DNA of 22,500 nt from Oceanisphaera sp. IT1-181 (GCF_033807535.1 NZ_CP136856.1:1-22500); one strand, 5' to 3'. Positions 1 through 8,227 are shown, counted from the first letter of the stretch. Made by a program: numbers and translations. The notes: generated from the letters alone by a model not told the origin.

Positions 1-936
1 GTAGCCGAGAATCCGGGTGGCGCTTATAACCCGCTGTTTTTGTATGGCGGCACCGGCTTGGGTAAAACTCACCTGTTGCATGCGGTGGCCAATGGCATAC
101 GGGCGCGTAAAGCCGATGCCAAAGTGATTTACATGCATTCAGAGCGCTTCGTGCAAGACATGGTAAAAGCGCTACAAAACAACGCCATTGAAGAATTTAA
201 GCGCTATTACCGCAGCGTCGATGCTTTGCTAATCGATGATATTCAGTTTTTTGCTAATAAAGAGCGCTCCCAAGAAGAGTTCTTTCATACCTTTAACGCC
301 TTGTTAGAAGGCAATCAGCAAATTATTTTGACCTCGGACCGCTATCCAAAAGAGATAGTGGGCGTAGAGGATCGTTTGAAGTCGCGCTTTGGTTGGGGCT
401 TAACGGTGGCCATAGAGCCGCCGGAACTCGAAACTCGGGTCGCCATTTTGATGCGCAAAGCCGATGAAAATAAAATGCGCTTGCCCCACGAAGTGGCCTT
501 CTTTATCGCTAAGCGACTGCGTTCTAACGTGCGAGAGCTGGAAGGGGCGCTGAACCGCGTGATGGCCAATGCCAACTTTACTGGCCGTGCCATTAATATC
601 GATTTTGTGCGCGAAGCACTGCGTGACTTACTGGCGTTACAAGAAAAGCTGGTGACCATGGATAATATCCAGAAAACCGTGGCCGAATACTATAAAATAA
701 AGCTGTCAGACATCTTATCTAAGCGTCGTTCGCGCTCGGTAGCGCGTCCTCGCCAAGTGGCCATGGCCTTGTCTAAAGAGCTCACTAACCACTCATTACC
801 TGAGATTGGTGATGCCTTTGGTGGCCGCGACCATACTACCGTGCTGCACGCTTGTCGGAAAATCGCCCAGCTGCGCGAAGAAAGTCATGATATAAAGGAA
901 GATTACTCTAATCTTATCCGCACCTTATCTTCCTGA
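1..936 (+). CDS. dnaA: Chromosomal replication initiator protein DnaA, 5'-truncated by the window edge
   Basis: DnaA binds DnaA boxes at oriC, forms an ATP-dependent filament, melts the origin and loads DnaB. The window opens inside the gene in frame 1, and 311 residues remain. By comparison with the 467-residue E. coli protein the missing part is roughly residues 1-156 (domains I and II). Visible motifs of the AAA+ domain III are Walker A GGTGLGKT just after the opening, Walker B LLIDDIQF, sensor 1 TSDR and the arginine-containing LKSRFGWG segment. Domain IV carries the DNA-binding signature GRDHTTVLHACRKI near the C terminus, and the protein ends NLIRTLSS as in enterobacteria. It is followed 13 bases later by dnaN, the usual dnaA-dnaN-recF-gyrB block. 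No oriC-like cluster of DnaA boxes is inside the window, so the origin probably lies upstream of base 1. Identity is very sure. Confidence 0.98.
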   Translation, partial: VAENPGGAYNPLFLYGGTGLGKTHLLHAVANGIRARKADAKVIYMHSERFVQDMVKALQNNAIEEFKRYYRSVDALLIDDIQFFANKERSQEEFFHTFNALLEGNQQIILTSDRYPKEIVGVEDRLKSRFGWGLTVAIEPPELETRVAILMRKADENKMRLPHEVAFFIAKRLRSNVRELEGALNRVMANANFTGRAINIDFVREALRDLLALQEKLVTMDNIQKTVAEYYKIKLSDILSKRRSRSVARPRQVAMALSKELTNHSLPEIGDAFGGRDHTTVLHACRKIAQLREESHDIKEDYSNLIRTLSS

Positions 937-949
937 ATCGGAGAGCCCC

Positions 950-2053
950 ATGCAGTTTACTATCAGCCGCGAAGCCCTATTGCGTCCTCTGCAACTGGTG
1001 TCCAGTGCCTTGGGTGGTCGTCCTAATCTGCCGATCCTAAACAATATCTTGCTCAGCGTGAGTGATAACGCCTTATTGATGACCGGCACCGATACCGAAG
1101 TAGAAATGATTGCCCGCGTTGAACTGCAAGGTAACGTCACCGATGGTCGTACTACGGTACCGGCGCGCAAGATGTTGGACTTGTGCCGCGGTCTGCCCGA
1201 TGGCGCCGAGCTTAAATTTACCCAAGAAGGCGAGCGCCTGATTTTACGCTCGGGGCGCAGCCGTTTTAATTTAGCGACCCTGGCCGCCGAAGACTTCCCC
1301 AATATTGAAGAGTGGAGCTCGGAGCTGGAGTTCGACATCAATCAGCTGGCATTAAAGAAGCTGATTGAGTCGACGCAGTTTTCGATGGCGGTGCAAGATG
1401 TGCGCTATTACCTAAACGGCATGTTATTTGAAACCGACGGCCAGTTGCTGCGCACCGTGGCCACCGATGGTCACCGCTTGGCCACTTGCCAGCGCGAGTT
1501 ACTCTCTGAGCCACTTCCAGCCCAACAAGTGATAGTGCCGCGCAAAGGGGTGCTGGAGCTGGTAAAATTGCTGGAGCATGACGACCAAGACGTGCGCCTG
1601 CAAATCGGAAAAAATAATATTCGCGCCGTGACGCCGGGCTTTACGTTTACCTCTAAGCTGGTCGACGGCCGCTTCCCGGATTATCGCCGTGTATTACCGC
1701 GTGAATGCGATAAGACACTGATTTGTGGCCGTGAAGAATTACGCCAAGCCTTTTCGCGGGCGGCAATTTTATCGAATGAGAAATTTCGCGGCGTGCGCTT
1801 AAACATGCAAGCCCAAGTACTGAAAATTACTGCCAATAACCCAGAGCAAGAAGAAGCCGAAGAAGTATTGGACGTGGATTACCAAGGCACGGATTTAGAA
1901 ATCGGCTTTAACGTCTCCTATGTGCTGGATGTGTTAGGCACCCTCAAGTCCGATAAAGTAAAAATCAGCCTTAAAGATGCCAGCAGCAGTGGTTTGATTG
2001 AGGCTGAAGATAGCGGAGATGCGCTGTACGTCGTGATGCCGATGCGACTCTAA
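950..2053 (+). CDS. dnaN: DNA polymerase III beta sliding clamp
   Basis: The beta clamp is a ring-shaped homodimer that tethers DNA polymerase III and other replication or repair factors to DNA. The 367-residue product has the usual family length (366 in E. coli) and starts MQFTISREALLRPLQLVSSAL. Characteristic segments include GGRPNLPILNNILL in domain 1, VRYYLNGMLFE and TDGHRLA in domain 2, and the C-terminal end YVVMPMRL, which forms part of the hydrophobic cleft that binds clamp-interacting peptides. GGAGAG lies just before the ATG at a usable distance. The gene starts 13 bases after dnaA and ends 2 bases before recF, so it is probably co-transcribed and translationally linked with both. 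No anomaly is seen. Confidence 0.98.
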   Translation: MQFTISREALLRPLQLVSSALGGRPNLPILNNILLSVSDNALLMTGTDTEVEMIARVELQGNVTDGRTTVPARKMLDLCRGLPDGAELKFTQEGERLILRSGRSRFNLATLAAEDFPNIEEWSSELEFDINQLALKKLIESTQFSMAVQDVRYYLNGMLFETDGQLLRTVATDGHRLATCQRELLSEPLPAQQVIVPRKGVLELVKLLEHDDQDVRLQIGKNNIRAVTPGFTFTSKLVDGRFPDYRRVLPRECDKTLICGREELRQAFSRAAILSNEKFRGVRLNMQAQVLKITANNPEQEEAEEVLDVDYQGTDLEIGFNVSYVLDVLGTLKSDKVKISLKDASSSGLIEAEDSGDALYVVMPMRL

Positions 2054-2055
2054 GC

Positions 2056-3150
2056 ATGGCCTTGCTGAATCTGCAGTTAAAAGATTTTCGTAATATTGCC
2101 CATGGTCGCTTAGTACCGGCTGCGGGCATTAATGTGCTTATTGGGCCGAACGGCAGCGGTAAGACCAGTATTTTGGAAGCCATTCACTATTTAGGCATAG
2201 GGCGTTCGTTTCGCACCCACTTAACGGGTCGGGTGATCCACCAAGGCGAAACGGCCTTTACCTTGTTCGCGCGTATTGCGCAGGGCGATGACGATAGTTT
2301 ACCTATAGGGTTAAGCAAAACCCGCGGTGGCGGCACCCGACTTAAAGTAGGCGGGCGGCTTGCCGAACGTTTATCGGATCTGGCCCACATATTGCCCATT
2401 CAGTTGATCCACCCAGAAGGGTATAATCTATTAACTGGCGGGCCGAAATTACGCCGCGCCTATCTGGATTGGGGGTTATTTTACTCCAACGCCCGCTTTT
2501 TTAGCGTGTGGGGTCAGTATCGGCGCTTGTTAAAGCAACGCAATGCACTGTTGCGCCGTCAGCGGCCGGAGAGCGAATTACGCTTTTGGGATCAACAATT
2601 AGTGGCCACGGCCGAAGAGTTGAGTCTATTCAGGCAGCAATACGCCGAGGCTATAGAGCCAGTAATACGCGAAATTGCCCGGGATTTTCTGCCTGAATAC
2701 GATTTTACGTTTGATTTTTTTCGCGGTTGGGACCGGCAAGTCGAGCTGGCTCAAGTGTTAGAGCAGGGTCTGGAGCGAGATCTTGGCTTAGGGTATACCC
2801 ATTCAGGGCCCCATAAAGCCGAAATACGCATCAAGGCGCGAGGTATGCCGGTGCAAGACTTATTGTCTCGCGGCCAGCTTAAATTGCTGGTGTGCGCCAT
2901 GCGTTTGGCCCAAGGCCGGTACCTGAAAACCCAATCCAATCAGGATTGTATATTTTTAATCGACGACTTTGCGTCTGAGCTGGATGAACACAAGCGGGCC
3001 TTACTGGCACACCAATTAAATGATTTGGGTGCTCAGGTGTTTGTGTCCGCCATTGATGTGTCCCAGCTCAGTCAAATGATCACACGGGATAACAGCAAGC
3101 TGTTTCATGTGAAACAGGGTGAAATCACCGAAACCCAGGAGTGCGAGTAA
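2056..3150 (+). CDS. recF: DNA replication and repair protein RecF
   Basis: RecF is an SMC/ABC-like ATPase that, with RecO and RecR, helps load RecA at single-strand gaps and stalled forks. The 364-residue product (357 in E. coli) has Walker A GPNGSGKT at residues 30-37, the GIGRSFR segment that follows it, an ABC-type signature LSRGQLKLLVCAMRLAQG and Walker B IFLIDDFASELD near the C terminus, with the D-loop right behind. The ATG is 2 bases after the dnaN stop and has no strong Shine-Dalgarno sequence of its own, which suggests translation by coupling to dnaN. gyrB begins 4 bases after the stop codon. Confidence 0.97.
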   Translation: MALLNLQLKDFRNIAHGRLVPAAGINVLIGPNGSGKTSILEAIHYLGIGRSFRTHLTGRVIHQGETAFTLFARIAQGDDDSLPIGLSKTRGGGTRLKVGGRLAERLSDLAHILPIQLIHPEGYNLLTGGPKLRRAYLDWGLFYSNARFFSVWGQYRRLLKQRNALLRRQRPESELRFWDQQLVATAEELSLFRQQYAEAIEPVIREIARDFLPEYDFTFDFFRGWDRQVELAQVLEQGLERDLGLGYTHSGPHKAEIRIKARGMPVQDLLSRGQLKLLVCAMRLAQGRYLKTQSNQDCIFLIDDFASELDEHKRALLAHQLNDLGAQVFVSAIDVSQLSQMITRDNSKLFHVKQGEITETQECE

Positions 3151-3154
3151 GCCA

Positions 3155-5572
3155 ATGAGTGAACACACTTACGACTCTTCGAGTATTAAGGTATTAAAAG
3201 GTCTGGATGCCGTCCGTAAACGTCCGGGTATGTATATCGGCGATACCGATGATGGCTCCGGCCTTCACCACATGGTGTTTGAGGTGGTGGATAACTCGAT
3301 AGATGAGTCCTTAGCCGGGCACTGTAAAGACATAGTGGTTATCATCCACAGCGATGGCTCAGTGTCCGTATCCGATGATGGCCGTGGCATTCCCGTGGGC
3401 ATTCACGAAGAAGAAGGCCGCTCCGCCGCCGAAGTTATCATGACCGTGTTACACGCGGGCGGTAAGTTCGACGATAACTCCTATAAAGTCTCCGGTGGTT
3501 TGCACGGTGTGGGCGTGTCGGTAGTAAACGCGCTTTCTGAGAAGTTGCAGCTGACCATTTGGCGCGACGGCAAAGTGCATGAGCAGACCTACCGCCATGG
3601 CGTGCCACAAGCACCATTAGTTGCAGTCGGTGATACCGTAAAATCCGGTACCTTGATCCGCTTCTGGCCGAGCCACGACACCTTTACCAATACCGAATTT
3701 CACTTTGAAATTTTAGCCAAACGCCTGCGCGAGCTGTCGTTCCTCAACTCGGGTATCTCCATCAAGTTGACCGACGAGCAGACCGATAAAGAGGCGCATT
3801 TTGAGTATGAAGGCGGCATCAGTGCCTTCGTCGAATACTTAAACCAGAATAAAACGCCGATCCACCCCAAGGCGTTTCACTTTGTCAGTGAAGAAGAAGG
3901 CGGTATTACGGTGGAAGTGGCGATGCAGTGGAATGACTCTTACCAAGAGAACGTCTTCTGCTTTACCAACAACATTCCCCAGCGTGACGGTGGCGCTCAC
4001 TTGGCCGGTTTTAGAGGTGCATTAACCCGTACCTTAAATAGCTTTATGGACAAGGAAGGCTACAGCAAGAAAGCCAAGACTTCGGCATCTGGTGATGATG
4101 CCCGTGAAGGCTTAACGGCGGTGATTTCGGTGAAAGTGCCGGATCCTAAGTTCTCCTCACAAACCAAAGATAAGCTAGTATCTTCTGAGGTGAGAACCGC
4201 CGTTGAACAAGCGATGAATGAGCGCTTGAGCGAATATCTGCTGGAAAACCCCGCTGACGCCAAAATCGTGGTGACCAAAATCATCGATGCGGCGCGCGCC
4301 CGTGAAGCGGCCCGTAAAGCCCGAGATATGACCCGCCGTAAAGGCGCGCTGGATTTGGCCGGTTTACCGGGCAAGTTGGCGGATTGCCAAGAAAAAGACC
4401 CCGCATTATCTGAACTCTACATAGTGGAGGGTGACTCGGCCGGTGGTTCTGCCAAACAAGGCCGTAACCGTAAAAATCAGGCTATTTTGCCGTTGAAGGG
4501 TAAGATCCTTAACGTCGAGAAAGCCCGCTTCGACAAGATGCTGTCATCTCAAGAAGTAGCGACCTTAATCACTGCTTTGGGCTGTGGTATTGGTCGTGAC
4601 GAATACAATCCGGATAAGCTGCGTTATCACTACATCATCATCATGACCGATGCGGACGTGGATGGAGCGCATATTCGCACGCTCTTGCTGACCTTCTTCT
4701 ATCGTCAGATGCCGGAAATCGTTGAGCGTGGCTACATCTATATCGCTCAGCCGCCTTTGTATAAGGTGAAAAAAGGCAAGCACGAGCAGTATCTGAAAGA
4801 TGAAGATGCGATGCTGGAATACCAGACCAATATGGCACTGGATGGCGCTAGCTTGCACGTTAACGAGTCTGCACCCGCCATTGGCGGTGAGCATCTTGAG
4901 AAGCTGGTGAAGAATTTCCGTAAAGTGGAAATTCTCATTGAGCGCTTAGCTCGTCGCGCGCCAGAGGTAGTGTTAAACGAGCTGATTTATCAGCCGGCGT
5001 TAACGTTAGAAGCGCTGAGTGATGAAGCTCAGGTCGCCACTTGGGTGAAAAATATCAACGAGTCCTTAATCGTCGATAATACCCACGGTGCCGAATATAT
5101 ACTCGAGTATGAATACTTCGAGGAGCGCAGCTGCTACTTGCCAAAAGTTAAAGTACGCCAGCACGGTATAGACCGCGAATTCCCGATCAGCTACGACTTC
5201 TTTGCCTCTGGCGAATATCGCAGCATCGTTGAGTTAGGCGAAGGTATCGCCAACTTGATGGAAGAGGGCGGCTACGTGAAGCGCGGTGAAAAAACCAAGC
5301 AAGTTGATACCTTTGCCGAAGGTCTTGAATGGTTGATGCAAGAAAGTAAGCGCGGCCTCTATGTGCAGCGTTATAAAGGCTTGGGCGAAATGAACCCAGA
5401 TCAGCTGTGGGAAACCACCATGGATCCGGGCTCGCGCCGCATGCTGCAGGTGAAGATTGAAGATGCCATCGCCGCCGATCAGCTGTTCTCGACGCTGATG
5501 GGTGATCACGTAGAACCTCGTCGTGAGTTCATCGAAGCCAACGCCTTGCGCGTAGCTAACCTAGATATTTAA
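3155..5572 (+). CDS. gyrB: DNA gyrase subunit B
   Basis: GyrB is the ATPase subunit of gyrase (GyrA2GyrB2), which introduces negative supercoils. I place the start at the ATG of MSEHTYDSSSIKVLKG, giving 805 residues (804 in E. coli). An in-frame upstream extension to 3119 would overlap recF and has no homologue counterpart. Motifs in order: the ATP-lid region RKRPGMYIGDT; GHKL motifs with catalytic Glu43 and Asn47 (FEVVDNS), Asp74 in DDGRGIP and GGLHGVGVSVVNALS; a transducer domain; the TOPRIM motif EGDSAGGSAKQGR near residue 425 with Mg-binding DADVDGAH; and the gammaproteobacterial insert before the C-terminal QRYKGLGEMNP. The stretch from EGDSAGG to NVEKA, where quinolone-resistance changes are known, reads as wild type (QGRNRKNQ, LPLKGK). 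A terminator follows 66 bases after the stop. Confidence 0.98.
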   Translation: MSEHTYDSSSIKVLKGLDAVRKRPGMYIGDTDDGSGLHHMVFEVVDNSIDESLAGHCKDIVVIIHSDGSVSVSDDGRGIPVGIHEEEGRSAAEVIMTVLHAGGKFDDNSYKVSGGLHGVGVSVVNALSEKLQLTIWRDGKVHEQTYRHGVPQAPLVAVGDTVKSGTLIRFWPSHDTFTNTEFHFEILAKRLRELSFLNSGISIKLTDEQTDKEAHFEYEGGISAFVEYLNQNKTPIHPKAFHFVSEEEGGITVEVAMQWNDSYQENVFCFTNNIPQRDGGAHLAGFRGALTRTLNSFMDKEGYSKKAKTSASGDDAREGLTAVISVKVPDPKFSSQTKDKLVSSEVRTAVEQAMNERLSEYLLENPADAKIVVTKIIDAARAREAARKARDMTRRKGALDLAGLPGKLADCQEKDPALSELYIVEGDSAGGSAKQGRNRKNQAILPLKGKILNVEKARFDKMLSSQEVATLITALGCGIGRDEYNPDKLRYHYIIIMTDADVDGAHIRTLLLTFFYRQMPEIVERGYIYIAQPPLYKVKKGKHEQYLKDEDAMLEYQTNMALDGASLHVNESAPAIGGEHLEKLVKNFRKVEILIERLARRAPEVVLNELIYQPALTLEALSDEAQVATWVKNINESLIVDNTHGAEYILEYEYFEERSCYLPKVKVRQHGIDREFPISYDFFASGEYRSIVELGEGIANLMEEGGYVKRGEKTKQVDTFAEGLEWLMQESKRGLYVQRYKGLGEMNPDQLWETTMDPGSRRMLQVKIEDAIAADQLFSTLMGDHVEPRREFIEANALRVANLDI

Positions 5573-5638
5573 ACAACGGATATCTAATGAAGGATATTTT
5601 AAGTCAGGCATCTAGTCAGTGAACCATAATGAATTTTC

Positions 5639-5663
5639 AAAGCAGCCTTAGGGCTGCTTTTTT
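5639..5663 (+). terminator. Rho-independent terminator after gyrB
   Basis: A 9-base-pair stem AAAGCAGCC / GGCTGCTTT with loop TTAG (5648-5651) runs into further T residues. It closes the dnaA-dnaN-recF-gyrB block and separates it from ilvD. In the opposite direction the run is shorter and is not needed by any gene there. Confidence 0.85.
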
Positions 5664-5742
5664 ATGTGTTCGGAGTACCCGTTTTTAGCTGGGCTGGTAC
5701 ACTGGCCCGAGAGAAATATTCAAGATTCATATTAAGGACAGC

Positions 5743-7422
5743 ATGATGAGTAATGATAAACGTCGCCAGTATTCCAGTCAGGTGGTAGATGGCCCTACCA
5801 AAGCTCCGGCCCGCTCTATGTTGCGTGCAGTAGGCTTTACCGACGAAGACTTCAAAAAACCGCAGGTGGGCATTGCTTCCACTTGGAGTAATCTCACCCC
5901 TTGTAACATGCACATCGACAAGCTGGCGGTAGAAGCCGGCGTGGGTGCGGATGCGGCAGGTGGCAAGAGCATCATCTTTAATACCATTACTATTTCTGAT
6001 GGCATTGCCAACGGCACCATCGGCATGAAGTATTCTTTGGTCTCCCGCGAAGTGATTGCCGACTCCATTGAAACCGTGGCCGGTTGTGAAGGCTTCGATG
6101 GCCTAGTGGCCATCGGCGGCTGTGATAAGAATATGCCAGGCTGCATTATCGGCATGGCGCGTTTAGACCGTCCCTCAGTGTTCGTATATGGCGGCACCAT
6201 AGCACCGGGCGCCAATCACACCGATATTATTTCGGTATTTGAGGCCGTAGGCTCTTATGCCAAGGGCGACATGTCGCTGATTGATGTTAAGCAAATCGAA
6301 GACACTGCCATTCCAGGCCCGGGTGCCTGTGGCGGCATGTATACCGCCAATACTATGGCCTCTGCCATTGAAGCCATGGGCATGAGCTTGCCTAATAGCT
6401 CGGCGCAAAATGCCGTTTCTAATAATAAGATGCAAGACTGTCGTGACGCGGGTGCGGCAGTAATGCACTTGTTAGAGCATGATATTAAACCGTCCGACAT
6501 TATGACCAAAGACGCCTTTGAGAACGCCATCACAGTGGTGATTGCACTCGGCGGTTCTACCAATGCGGTATTGCATCTGTTGGCCATGGCTCATGCCATT
6601 AATGTAGAACTGAGTCTGGAAGATTTCGTGCGCATCGGTGAGCGCGTGCCGGTATTGGCGGACTTGCGCCCAAGCGGTCATTACATGATGTCTGAGTTAG
6701 TGGCCATTGGTGGTATTCAGCCGCTGATGAAAATCTTACTGGATGCCGGTTTACTGCACGGCGATTGCTTAACCGTGACCGGTAAGACCATGGCGGAAAA
6801 CTTAAAAGACGTCACGCCATACCCTACCGGCCAAACCATTATTCGCCCATTGGATAACCCGATTAAGAAAGATAGCCACTTACGAGTATTGTTTGGCAAC
6901 TTAGCACCAGAAGGCTCGGTGGCAAAAATTACCGGTAAAGAAGGCTTGGCGTTTACCGGTCCGGCCCGCGTATTTGGCTCAGAAGAAGAGACCTTAGAGC
7001 GAATTTTGGACGGCACCGTTAAAGCGGGTGATGTATTAGTGATCCGCTACGAAGGTCCAAAAGGTGGCCCGGGCATGCGCGAAATGTTGAGCCCCACCTC
7101 TGCCATTATGGGCAAAGGTCTTGGCCAAGATGTGGCGCTGATCACCGACGGTCGCTTCTCTGGCGGCAGCCACGGTTTCGTGGTCGGCCATATTTCTCCA
7201 GAAGCCCAGCAGGGCGGCCCCTTGGCGATAGTAGAAGATGGCGACATTATCACTATCGATGCCGAAACTAATAAGCTGGAAGTGCAGCTGACTGACGCGG
7301 AAATTGCGGCACGCCTCGCCAAGTGGCAAGCGCCGGCGCCTAATTATCGTCGTGGTGTATTAGCCAAATACGCCCACACTGTAAGCTCTGCCTCCACCGG
7401 CGCGGTTACCGATGATTTTTAA
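5743..7422 (+). CDS. ilvD: Dihydroxy-acid dehydratase, short (about 560-residue) type
   Basis: IlvD removes water from 2,3-dihydroxy-isovalerate and 2,3-dihydroxy-3-methylvalerate, the third common step of valine, leucine and isoleucine synthesis. The IlvD/Edd signatures are clear: GCDKNMPG and DGRFSGGSHGFVVGH. Cys54 (TPCN), Cys127 (GCDK) and Cys196 (GACGGMYTANTM) are the likely Fe-S ligands. The product has 559 residues, resembling the Bacillus/cyanobacterial-type length, whereas E. coli IlvD has about 616. Two adjacent ATGs occur at 5743 and 5746; AAGGA (5734-5738) is 4 and 7 bases away, so 5746 may be the true start. An extended -10-like TGGTACACT is at 5695-5703. No ilvGMEA neighbours or leader-peptide attenuator are seen, so it stands alone between two terminators. 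Other IlvD/Edd members (sugar-acid dehydratases) are less likely but cannot be fully excluded from motifs alone. Confidence 0.9.
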   Translation: MMSNDKRRQYSSQVVDGPTKAPARSMLRAVGFTDEDFKKPQVGIASTWSNLTPCNMHIDKLAVEAGVGADAAGGKSIIFNTITISDGIANGTIGMKYSLVSREVIADSIETVAGCEGFDGLVAIGGCDKNMPGCIIGMARLDRPSVFVYGGTIAPGANHTDIISVFEAVGSYAKGDMSLIDVKQIEDTAIPGPGACGGMYTANTMASAIEAMGMSLPNSSAQNAVSNNKMQDCRDAGAAVMHLLEHDIKPSDIMTKDAFENAITVVIALGGSTNAVLHLLAMAHAINVELSLEDFVRIGERVPVLADLRPSGHYMMSELVAIGGIQPLMKILLDAGLLHGDCLTVTGKTMAENLKDVTPYPTGQTIIRPLDNPIKKDSHLRVLFGNLAPEGSVAKITGKEGLAFTGPARVFGSEEETLERILDGTVKAGDVLVIRYEGPKGGPGMREMLSPTSAIMGKGLGQDVALITDGRFSGGSHGFVVGHISPEAQQGGPLAIVEDGDIITIDAETNKLEVQLTDAEIAARLAKWQAPAPNYRRGVLAKYAHTVSSASTGAVTDDF

Positions 7423-7440
7423 GTTTAGTGAATAGTATCT

Positions 7441-7502
7441 CGTCATCCTGACGCAAGTCAGGGTCTCGCTGCCTAGAGATACCGGGACAAGCCCGGTATG
7501 AC
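7441..7502. repeat. Head-to-head pair of REP-like hairpins (REPIN-like)
   Basis: Two short hairpins lie back to back just after ilvD. The first is CCTGAC, loop GCAA, GTCAGG (7447-7462), flanked by CGTCAT and GTCTCGC. The second is TACCGGG, loop ACAAG, CCCGGTA (7480-7498), flanked by GAGA and TGAC. Read on opposite strands, both have GAGA before and ATGAC (or TGAC) after the stem, so the pair is in inverted orientation. The same element family occurs in tandem at 16351-16422. Confidence 0.7.
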
Positions 7503-7513
7503 AGTGGTTAGTA

Positions 7514-7547
7514 AACAAAAAAGATCCTGCGGGATCTTTTTTTGTTT
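7514..7547 (+). terminator. Rho-independent terminator of ilvD
   Basis: The stem AAAAAAGATCC (7517-7527) pairs with GGATCTTTTTT (7532-7542) around loop TGCG, with flanking AAAC and GTTT able to extend it. The T tract on the plus strand makes it a good terminator for ilvD, upstream of the ibpA promoter. Confidence 0.85.
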
Positions 7548-7565
7548 AAAAATTCAGCCATAGCT

Positions 7566-7592
7566 CTTGAAAGTATCAGGCTGTGCCCTTAT
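7566..7592 (+). promoter_or_regulatory. Candidate sigma-32 (heat-shock) promoter of ibpA
   Basis: CTTGAAA (7566-7572), a 13-base spacer and CCCTTAT (7586-7592) resemble the established RpoH consensus CTTGAAA-N13-15-CCCCATNT. The position, between the ilvD terminator and ibpA, and the small heat-shock gene downstream support the call. It implies a transcript start near 7600 and a leader of about 135 bases. Confidence 0.65.
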
Positions 7593-7603
7593 CTATTAGT
7601 TAA

Positions 7604-7735
7604 GGCAAGAGAGTCGCTCGCTTGAGGGCTCTAAGATTTTCTAGAAAGTTTTTCTAAGAAGTAGTTGCCGATTAAGGTTAACGCTCGTCCATGTGGAGAG
7701 CACATTTAACATCGCTCATTTGAGGATATAAAAAT
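7604..7735 (+). promoter_or_regulatory. ROSE-like RNA thermometer in the ibpA leader
   Basis: The leader before ibpA is long and can fold into successive hairpins. One contains TTCTAGAAA facing TTTCTAAGAA (about 7639-7661). Another is GCTC, a bulged G, TCC, loop ATGT, GGA, GAGC (7683-7701). The last, at 7711-7727, is ATC, bulged G7714, CTC, loop ATTT, GAGGAT; it buries the Shine-Dalgarno GAGGA (7722-7726). TCGCT (7712-7716) fits the conserved ROSE motif UYGCU, with the G bulged opposite AGGA, exactly as described for ROSE elements of small heat-shock genes. The pairing is seen directly; temperature-controlled melting is inferred from the family. Confidence 0.7.
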
Positions 7736-8161
7736 ATGTCACGTTTTGATCTTACTCCCCTGTACCGTACTGCCATTGGCTTTGATCGTTTAGCATCTAT
7801 GATGGAAAACGCCAGTAATAGCAGCAGTAATAACGGTTATCCCCCATACAATATTGAGCTGCTCAGCGAAAACCATTACCGTATTTCCATGGCGGTGGCC
7901 GGTTTTGCCGATGCGGATCTAGAAATTACCAGTCACGAAAATAGCCTGACCGTAAAAGGCACCAAAGAGCAGCCTGAAGCGCAGAAAAACTTTTTATATC
8001 AGGGTATCGCCGAGCGCGGCTTCGAGCGTCGCTTCCAGTTGGCCGACCACGTTAAAGTAACGGGCGCCGATATGGAAAATGGCTTACTGCACATTGATTT
8101 AGTACGCGACGTGCCAGAAGCGGCTAAGCCCAAAAATATTGCCATCGGGCAAGCCAGCTAA
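7736..8161 (+). CDS. ibpA: Small heat-shock chaperone of the IbpA/Hsp20 family
   Basis: IbpA is an ATP-independent holdase that coats misfolded proteins in the cytoplasm and passes them to DnaK and ClpB. The 141-residue product closely resembles E. coli IbpA (137 residues). The N terminus is FDLTPLYRTAIGFDRL, then YPPYNIELLSENHYRI opens the alpha-crystallin domain (about residues 38-130). Inside it are VAGF, LTVKG, FLYQGIAERGFERRFQL and NGLLHIDLVRDVPE. Only one ibp gene is present here; E. coli has the ibpAB pair. The start ATG has GAGGA 9 bases upstream, placed in the thermometer hairpin. Heat induction is expected at two levels: a sigma-32 promoter at 7566-7592 and melting of the leader. 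A strong terminator follows 21 bases after the stop. Confidence 0.95.
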   Translation: MSRFDLTPLYRTAIGFDRLASMMENASNSSSNNGYPPYNIELLSENHYRISMAVAGFADADLEITSHENSLTVKGTKEQPEAQKNFLYQGIAERGFERRFQLADHVKVTGADMENGLLHIDLVRDVPEAAKPKNIAIGQAS

Positions 8162-8182
8162 CTTTTCCTGACTGAGTAAACA

Positions 8183-8210
8183 AAAACGCCGACCCTAGGG
8201 TCGGCGTTTT
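8183..8210. terminator. Bidirectional terminator between convergent ibpA and avtA
   Basis: A perfect 12-base-pair stem AAAACGCCGACC / GGTCGGCGTTTT encloses CTAG (8195-8198). Both strands end in a T run (plus GTTTT, minus GTTTTTG), so it can serve ibpA from the left and avtA from the right. Confidence 0.85.
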
Positions 8211-8227
8211 GGCTTTTATTGTTGGTT

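Noticed and set aside
911..921. CTTATCCGCAC near the end of dnaA as a DnaA box
   Set aside because: It is inside coding sequence, differs from TTATCCACA, and is a single occurrence with no cluster.
3119..3154. Upstream extension of gyrB
   Set aside because: It overlaps recF, and the residues before MSEHTYDSSS have no counterpart in GyrB proteins.
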